21,615 bases of DNA, taken from a virus. The position numbers were made by a program, and so were the translations under genes. Each line of letters begins with the position of its first letter. Positions within the stretch are counted from its first letter, which is position 1. The notes below the pieces were generated by a model. It saw only the letters and a program-made list of their open reading frames with translations. It did no database searches and was not told the DNA's origin. The stretch covers positions 826-22,440 of IMG/VR virus record IMGVR_UViG_3300030118_000964. One strand, written 5' to 3'. This document shows, piece by piece, positions 16,892-21,615 of the stretch.

Positions 16892-17685
16892 TAGAATTGC
16901 AAATCAGATTGATCTAGTTTTGCAACGACATCAGCTCTATATGCTGGGTCGGTGTCATAGCGTGGGTCTCCCATCGCTGCGACAAGTTCGGCTTGTGATC
17001 TGAACACATCGCCTGTAGAGGATGCAGGTTTGCCTTGTAGCATTCTGCCTTCGTATCCATTAGCTTCGTTGTACTCAGCTTGTAGACCTTGGAAAGCAAT
17101 GTTGATTGCCATAGGATTACCAGAGTCAACTACAGAATCAAAGGCATCAATGGCTCCTTCAGTTAAGTTGTCAGCAGCCCATTCAATGACTCTGTTGTAG
17201 TTAGCTTCTCCGCCTGCTGCATTCTGTACCTGATTTACATCTGATTCAGAAAGCTGCACTGCTTGTTGAGGAGCTTGCGGATTGTTGGCTTGGATCTCTA
17301 AGTAAGCATTAACCAAATCTTGGCTGCTCATTTCGGAGAACCTAGATATTGTTTCCTCACTAAGTTGACCATCATTCGCGTAGTATTCCTCGGAAGCATC
17401 ATTTATTAAACTGACCGCAGGAGCATATTCAGATACCTCCTCATCAGTTTCTTCCTCTTCTGCATATCCTTCGTCGCTTTCTTCGTAGTCTGGTTCTTCT
17501 TCTTGTCCAAGTTTCTTTTGTAATGATAAGTAAGCTGCTTCTAAATCTTCAGCATTTTTATATTTACCAGCTAGTAGTCCTTCTTGTTCTGCTACTAACT
17601 GTTCTCCTACCTCAAGGGAGTTCTGTTCCTCTTCGGAAAGAACCTCTGTTTCAGGAGTATTATCATACGAATAAGTTTCACTCAT
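16891..17685 (-). CDS. Capsid assembly scaffolding protein (T7 gp9-like)
   Basis: 264 residues (T7 gp9 is 307). Strongly acidic: the first 90 residues are rich in Glu/Asp with a run near residues 60-85 (EEEPDYEESDEGYAEEEETDEE). A helical middle part and 'NRVIEWAADNLTEGAIDAFDSVVDSGNP' follow, then the conserved C-terminal 'FRSQAELVAAMGDPRYDTDPAYRADV', which is typical of podovirus scaffolds and binds the capsid protein. Overlaps the portal stop by one base (TAATG). Unlike T7, the capsid gene does not follow directly: hli, psbA, the riboswitch block and an oxygenase gene are inserted between scaffold and shell. Confidence 0.93.
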   Translation of the reverse strand: MSETYSYDNTPETEVLSEEEQNSLEVGEQLVAEQEGLLAGKYKNAEDLEAAYLSLQKKLGQEEEPDYEESDEGYAEEEETDEEVSEYAPAVSLINDASEEYYANDGQLSEETISRFSEMSSQDLVNAYLEIQANNPQAPQQAVQLSESDVNQVQNAAGGEANYNRVIEWAADNLTEGAIDAFDSVVDSGNPMAINIAFQGLQAEYNEANGYEGRMLQGKPASSTGDVFRSQAELVAAMGDPRYDTDPAYRADVVAKLDQSDLQF

Positions 17686-19247
17686 TATTCAGGTTGTTCT
17701 TGTGGTGGTTGCATTCCTTGCATGTTCTGAGAGTCAGCTAATTTAGAATTAGCAAACTGTCCAGCCTGCTCAAGTAGAGTCTGGTTCTGCTGATTCTGCA
17801 TCTGCTCTTCTTTCTGTTCTGCAAGTTGTTGTTCAGTCTTAACAAGATTAAGTACATCAATACCTTGTGCAGCAGCAAGACGTTTGATTGCTTCTAGAGG
17901 ATTAATGAATCTCATTAATGACTCTGGACCTAGTGTCTGTGCAATAGTTTGCACGAACATAGTTAAAGCTTCTCTATCTTGACCACGACCTAAAGCATTT
18001 ACACCAGCTACAATTGCTGGTCTTACAACATCTTTAGGTAACTTAGGTAGTTCGTTACTTCTCTGTAAAACTAAAAGTGTTCTATCTAAATAGGGTATGA
18101 GGAAAGATGTAGTTAACAAGCTGAAGATGCCACCGAGCTGTTGCTCTAGTTCTAACTGAGTTAGTCTGACTTCTTCTGCTGTTACTCTTTCTGCATTCCT
18201 TACATTCATAACAAGGAAAGCTTCAAGTAATCTTCTCTCTATTGTTTGTGCCATCTGTGCAGCAGTACTGAAGTCAGCAGTCTTACCTACTTGTACAACT
18301 TGTACATCTTCTGCCCTGCCTTGTACGATGGCTCCATTTCCAGCCTTTGCAATAGTTGCTGGTTTCGTAGTTGAAGATGGACTGACCAGAAAGATTACCT
18401 TACTGGCAGCAGCAGCTCCTTCCACTAAAGCTTGTGATAATCCTTCAAGAGATTTGAGATCACCAAGGAACTCTTCTACTCTGCCACGACCATACTGTTC
18501 TCCGTCTACTGAATTGAAAGTCAGGACTAACCATGGACTTGCATTCTTAGGAGCTGTACTACGTGATCCGGGAATTATCATATCGTTTACTTCTTGGTAC
18601 CATGTCCATCTGCCGTTTTCTAGTTTCACGCACGTGTAAACTTCGACATCATCAGTATGTGTACCAGCATTTGTTTCGTCGATGCCCGTGTTGGGTTCCT
18701 TGACTGGAAGGTCAGGACCGAGTACGTCTCGACTTATCAATTCCTTTGTAACTATTTCTAGGACGTTACCATTTCCGTCTCTGTTGACGACGTACCTATT
18801 GAGCGGATAGTTCTTAATACCATCTTTACCCATAAACAAGAGAGCATTGCCACCAACAATTAAATGTTTAAGTGCTTGGTGTACTACAACTCTGTCACTT
18901 GATGCAGCGATATAGTCCATGACCATTCGTTCCATCTTGGATAAAGAAAGATCAAGTTCTGATCTTGCTTCAGGAGGTAAATCTTCACCTAACTTGTCCT
19001 CTCTTACCTGAAATTTAAAGAAGGAACCTTGTGGTGGAAGAATTGCCAGCATAAGTTTTGCTGCCAAACCGACCACGCACTTGGAACCTACTGACTGCCA
19101 AGGTATATTTAGAGTTTCGTGTGTAGGTCTTGAAGATGTATCGTCTTGAATTAAATAAGGTAACGTGAGTTCTGAACAATCAACGGCTTTGTCTAGGAAT
19201 TGTCTTCGATCTGTTACCAGTTCATTGTATCTCTTACGTGCGGTCAT
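17685..19247 (-). CDS. Portal (head-tail connector) protein (T7 gp8-like)
   Basis: 520 residues (T7 gp8 is 536). Typical stretches are 'RRQFLDKAVDCSELTLPYLIQ' at residues 14-34, 'NIPWQSVGSKCVVGLAAKLMLAILPPQGSFFKF' around 47-79, and 'NVRNAERVTAEEVRLTQLELEQQLGGIFSLL' around 350-380, the wing/stem region. The C-terminal 50 residues are Gln-rich and low complexity. It forms the dodecameric vertex through which DNA is packaged. A GGGGG ribosome-binding site about 9 nt before the ATG and a one-base TAATG overlap with the upstream stop support the start. Confidence 0.96.
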   Translation of the reverse strand: MTARKRYNELVTDRRQFLDKAVDCSELTLPYLIQDDTSSRPTHETLNIPWQSVGSKCVVGLAAKLMLAILPPQGSFFKFQVREDKLGEDLPPEARSELDLSLSKMERMVMDYIAASSDRVVVHQALKHLIVGGNALLFMGKDGIKNYPLNRYVVNRDGNGNVLEIVTKELISRDVLGPDLPVKEPNTGIDETNAGTHTDDVEVYTCVKLENGRWTWYQEVNDMIIPGSRSTAPKNASPWLVLTFNSVDGEQYGRGRVEEFLGDLKSLEGLSQALVEGAAAASKVIFLVSPSSTTKPATIAKAGNGAIVQGRAEDVQVVQVGKTADFSTAAQMAQTIERRLLEAFLVMNVRNAERVTAEEVRLTQLELEQQLGGIFSLLTTSFLIPYLDRTLLVLQRSNELPKLPKDVVRPAIVAGVNALGRGQDREALTMFVQTIAQTLGPESLMRFINPLEAIKRLAAAQGIDVLNLVKTEQQLAEQKEEQMQNQQNQTLLEQAGQFANSKLADSQNMQGMQPPQEQPE

Positions 19248-19504
19248 TAGTTAAGACCCCCAGATGTCTGGTCTGTACCTGTATTTACTTTTGGATTTAA
19301 TTTAATCCTTAATGATCCTGTACCTTTTGAGTACTGGTTTTTATTTTTATTACCACGGTCATCCTTTGCTCTTCTTACCTGTGGGTTCACATCCTTAATC
19401 ATAGGATCAGGAGGTGGTGCTGTAGGTGTAGGAGGTAGTGGTGGTGGGGGTGCTGGTGGTAATGGTGGTGGTGGTGCAGGCGAGCTGCCTCCGAAGATAC
19501 ACAT
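19247..19504 (-). CDS. Proline-rich gp7.3-like tail assembly protein
   Basis: 85 residues: MCIFGGSS, then a proline-rich tract (residues 9-34 with runs of four prolines), then a basic segment (QVRRAKDDRGNKNKNQ) and the C-terminal 'GTGSLRIKLN...SGGLN'. The 'SL-x-I/V ... GG-x-N' ending and the position just before the portal gene match T7 gp7.3 and its podoviral analogues, small virion proteins needed for tail assembly and adsorption. The sequence is otherwise low complexity, so homology is inferred from context and the C-terminal pattern. One-base overlaps join it to both neighbours. Confidence 0.6.
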   Translation of the reverse strand: MCIFGGSSPAPPPPLPPAPPPPLPPTPTAPPPDPMIKDVNPQVRRAKDDRGNKNKNQYSKGTGSLRIKLNPKVNTGTDQTSGGLN

Positions 19505-19692
19505 TAGATTTCGTCCTCTTCTAATAATGATTTGATGTAATCAACTACACTGGCTTGACCAGATCTATACATAATAGATTCAATTGATTCTTTTGGGTGG
19601 ACTGGTTCCCACCCGAAGTTATCGTCTAACTTCTTCACTAAGTCATCAAGCTTATCGTTATAAAGCCTAAGAGTATTGAGGGAGATTGACAT
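19504..19692 (-). CDS. Small protein of unknown function (62 residues)
   Basis: Starts at the ATG at 19692 inside the 3' end of the RNR beta gene (26-nt overlap), giving MSISLNTLRLYNDKLDDLVK and so on. An upstream in-frame ATG at 19782 would add 30 basic residues encoded wholly over the RNR gene and is less likely. The protein is charged and helical, ends 'DYIKSLLEEDEI', and has no membrane span. I do not recognise it. Its stop overlaps the next start by one base, so it belongs to the coupled chain between RNR and portal. Confidence 0.65.
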   Translation of the reverse strand: MSISLNTLRLYNDKLDDLVKKLDDNFGWEPVHPKESIESIMYRSGQASVVDYIKSLLEEDEI

Positions 19693-20380
19693 TCGAGTGT
19701 TCAAAAAATGCAGGCATTCTTGCTGCCTTGGTCTGTGAAAATTCTGGTGCTTTGCCTTCGTACATAAGTCTGTCGCTGGCATCTAACCAAAATTTTTTGT
19801 CCAAATATCTATCGGAACTATTTTTAAGTGGTTCCATAACCCAGTTGATAGTTGCTTTCCTTAGTAGATCTAGGGAACGACTAGGCTTTAGACCTAGCTC
19901 TGCACATACCAAACTGTTTGTAGCTACGTGGACTTGTTCGTCTCTTGATATATCTGCACTTACTGTTCTTAGACCTGCATCACCATTGAATCTAAAGAAT
20001 GGTAGAAGAACAAAAAAGATTGCTCTCTCTGCTACCAATGCTTTACAAATGGTGTGGTCAGGGTGTTCAGTCCAAGCATCACGTAGTCGTAGTGCTTCGG
20101 CTTCGGCTTTTTCATCTACGCCTAGTGCGTTGGTGATATAACCCAGTGCAAGATCATGTTTGATTTCGTCTTGAACGTTTGATTCTAGAAGTGCTCGTGC
20201 AGTGTCGGGAACTTCTTTATCAAGTGCTTCTGTAATGAAGTCGCCAACTGGTAACTCCATATGGCGTATTGCAAGAGCACGGTAGATGGTTTCTTCGGCT
20301 CCACTTTTAAGTTTTCCTTTAGATGTTTGTACGGGTGTCCATGTTCTTTTTCTGGACAATAGTTTTATGTAGGGGTTCAT
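19667..20380 (-). CDS. nrdB: Ribonucleotide reductase small (beta) subunit, minimal form
   Basis: 237 residues, far below the 340-390 of usual NrdB. The ferritin-like metal site is recognisable: E72xxH75 ('DEIKHD'), E118 ('VAERAIFF') and E148xxH151 ('SRDEQVH', like E. coli 'ARDEALH'); E42 is the likely sixth ligand. The radical tyrosine of class Ia/Ib enzymes lies four residues after the first His; here that position is Leu79 (the nearest Tyr is Y81). It starts on ATGA overlapping the alpha stop, so the subunits are coupled. It should generate the radical used by alpha to make dNTPs. Small size and lack of tyrosine recall the minimal cyanophage RNR clade described from Synechococcus phage S-CBP4. 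The C-terminal '...NLPQYS' keeps a tyrosine that could carry the radical path to alpha. Confidence 0.85.
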   Translation of the reverse strand: MNPYIKLLSRKRTWTPVQTSKGKLKSGAEETIYRALAIRHMELPVGDFITEALDKEVPDTARALLESNVQDEIKHDLALGYITNALGVDEKAEAEALRLRDAWTEHPDHTICKALVAERAIFFVLLPFFRFNGDAGLRTVSADISRDEQVHVATNSLVCAELGLKPSRSLDLLRKATINWVMEPLKNSSDRYLDKKFWLDASDRLMYEGKAPEFSQTKAARMPAFFEHSNVNLPQYS

Positions 20381-21615
20381 TGCTGACAGTCACAAGATAT
20401 TTCGTCTGGTTTATTACTCATAATTTGTGCCAAGTAGTCGTCAACAGAGGTATCATCTAGAGCTGCGTAAGCATCTGTCTTATCCTGTGTGTCTCCCATT
20501 ACTTGTAAGGCATAATATAAAGAAGTCTGTGGGCTGAGTAACCACTCTTCTATAAAAGCCTCATCGTAAGTCACCATATCGCTCCAACTGTTGAAGCTAT
20601 AGCCATGAAGCAATCCTGTTTTATCGAGCATAATCATTATCTGATCTGCCACTAATTTATAACTCTCCCATCCAACTTCGGATGCGATTTCTACGTCGCC
20701 ATATTTAACTTGCTCTACACCAAACTCACCTGAATCTCTGTCAACTATGCGACTGATTGGTGGAGCTATTTCTGGTGTAGAAGTAAAACCTTTTAAATCT
20801 CTACTTCTGTAAGAACAACTAGCGGTTGGAGCTATAGCGAATGCTCTTTCCATTTTGTTCTCACGTGCTATGTTAGCTGCTTCTTGTATGCCGAGGAAGA
20901 GTTCGCGTGCAGCTAATCCTGCGTAACCTTCGTAAGGCTCGGCATTGTTAACTGCCTTTAGTGCCTTACCAAACTCGGCATATGTAATGTTGTTGTTGGC
21001 TAGGAAGTTAGCTAAACCTAATACTCCTAGTCCTACTTGTCTGTCATTTTCTGGTTTAAGGTACTCTCCAGATTCTCCAACACCTGTCCTGCCATGGAGA
21101 CTGCACAGCTCGGACATGCCGTCACGGAAAGCCGGGCGTAAGTCGCCGATGCGACAGGCACCGAGATTGATGTGCTGTAAGAGACACGTTCCACGTGAGG
21201 GCAGGTAAACCTCAAGACAGACGTTGCTTCTGATCCTGTTGCCATGTTTGTCATATTTTATTTTTGATAACCAAATGTCTCCTGCTGCAATTCCTCTAAG
21301 TATTGCTTCCTTTGTTCTAGCTTCTGTATTAGCCCAGAGTTCTGGGGTGAGGTCAACACATCGTTTAACCCATGGGAGTTCTTGTCTGGAGACTTGCACG
21401 AAGTCAATAATATCGGCGTGATTAATATCGAGGTGAATAACACACGCCCCATTGCGGTACGTACCACCGCGTCTAAGTATTTCATTTAATGTTGAATAGA
21501 TTTTTGCGAATGAGACTGGTCCTGATGCAACGAGAGTATCAGGTCCTTTATTTGTTTCTGTTCCTGCTGGTCTAAGGTCCGACAAGTGGACCGCAACTCC
21601 TGCTCCAAATCGCAG
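20377..21615 (-). CDS. nrdA: Ribonucleotide reductase large (alpha) subunit, 5' end cut by the window
   Basis: 412 residues are visible and the frame is open to the right edge (begins LRFGAGVAVH). Counting from 'MSDLRPAG' (codon at 21585, really an internal Leu), the active site shows N121-x-C123-x-E125 ('SNVCLEV'), matching the N437/C439/E441 triad of E. coli NrdA, and C134, matching redox C462. The 'APTASCSY' motif is at 252-259, tandem Y357-Y358 ('SLYYAL') correspond to the radical-transfer pair Y730/Y731, and a C-terminal 'CDC' (398-400) resembles the reducible tail cysteines. The YY pair and the adjacent beta gene argue for a class I type enzyme rather than the cobalamin (class II) RNR of phages like P-SSP7. 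The protein is short downstream of the active site. The N-terminal regulatory part is outside the window. Confidence 0.92.
   Translation of the reverse strand: MRFGAGVAVHLSDLRPAGTETNKGPDTLVASGPVSFAKIYSTLNEILRRGGTYRNGACVIHLDINHADIIDFVQVSRQELPWVKRCVDLTPELWANTEARTKEAILRGIAAGDIWLSKIKYDKHGNRIRSNVCLEVYLPSRGTCLLQHINLGACRIGDLRPAFRDGMSELCSLHGRTGVGESGEYLKPENDRQVGLGVLGLANFLANNNITYAEFGKALKAVNNAEPYEGYAGLAARELFLGIQEAANIARENKMERAFAIAPTASCSYRSRDLKGFTSTPEIAPPISRIVDRDSGEFGVEQVKYGDVEIASEVGWESYKLVADQIMIMLDKTGLLHGYSFNSWSDMVTYDEAFIEEWLLSPQTSLYYALQVMGDTQDKTDAYAALDDTSVDDYLAQIMSNKPDEISCDCQQ

Noticed and set aside
19692-19782. Upstream ATG for the 62-residue gene
   Set aside because: The extra 30 residues lie entirely over the RNR beta frame and look like non-selected basic sequence; the ATG at 19692 gives a 26-nt overlap, more in line with the tightly packed neighbours.
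1-21615. tRNA genes, CRISPR arrays, insertion sequences, integrase or attachment site
   Set aside because: No cloverleaf, spaced direct repeats, transposase or integrase motifs were seen on either strand.

Overview
The window is part of the genome of a lytic T7-like cyanophage (a marine cyanopodovirus, Autographivirales type) that probably infects marine Synechococcus or Prochlorococcus. The evidence is a complete T7-order virion gene set together with host-derived photosynthesis genes (psbA encoding the D1 protein, and a phage-type high-light-inducible protein), a ribonucleotide reductase pair, and a cyanobacterial-type RNA element. Every gene I can support lies on the minus strand, so the story reads from right to left. 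Both window edges cut genes: the RNR large subunit at the right, the tail fibre at the left.

Layout in transcription order: RNR alpha (5'-truncated by the edge) and beta; a 62-residue unknown; a proline-rich gp7.3-like protein; portal (gp8-like); scaffold (gp9-like); hli; psbA; a 37-residue acidic ORF; an intergenic block holding what looks like a glutamine-II riboswitch ('Downstream-peptide' RNA), a 16-residue YRG peptide and a Rho-independent terminator; a 2OG-Fe(II) oxygenase-like gene; a structured 184-nt leader; major capsid protein (gp10-like); a second strong terminator at the position of T7 T-phi; tail tubular A and B (gp11, gp12-like); internal virion proteins gp13-, gp14-, gp15- and gp16-like; and a tail fibre (gp17-like) that runs off the left end. 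From RNR alpha to the 37-residue ORF, stops and starts touch or overlap (ATGA, TAATG), with a longer overlap between RNR beta and the 62-residue gene, so these genes look translationally coupled on one transcript.

How it fits together: RNR supplies deoxynucleotides for phage replication, D1 and Hli keep photosystem II working during infection, and the rest builds the virion. The most interesting part is 15273-15608. A glutamine-sensing RNA appears to control a 16-residue peptide whose stop codon lies 9 nt before a terminator hairpin, and the gene just past that terminator resembles a 2-oxoglutarate-dependent oxygenase, followed by the capsid gene. This suggests, as inference, that nitrogen status could tune read-through into the oxygenase and capsid genes. 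Other notable points are a beta subunit whose tyrosyl-radical position is leucine, a cupredoxin-like module in the tail fibre, an H-type pseudoknot in the capsid leader, and an 86-nt gp13/gp14 overlap. No tRNA, CRISPR array, insertion sequence or integrase was seen, and there is no gene-free stretch above 300 nt.
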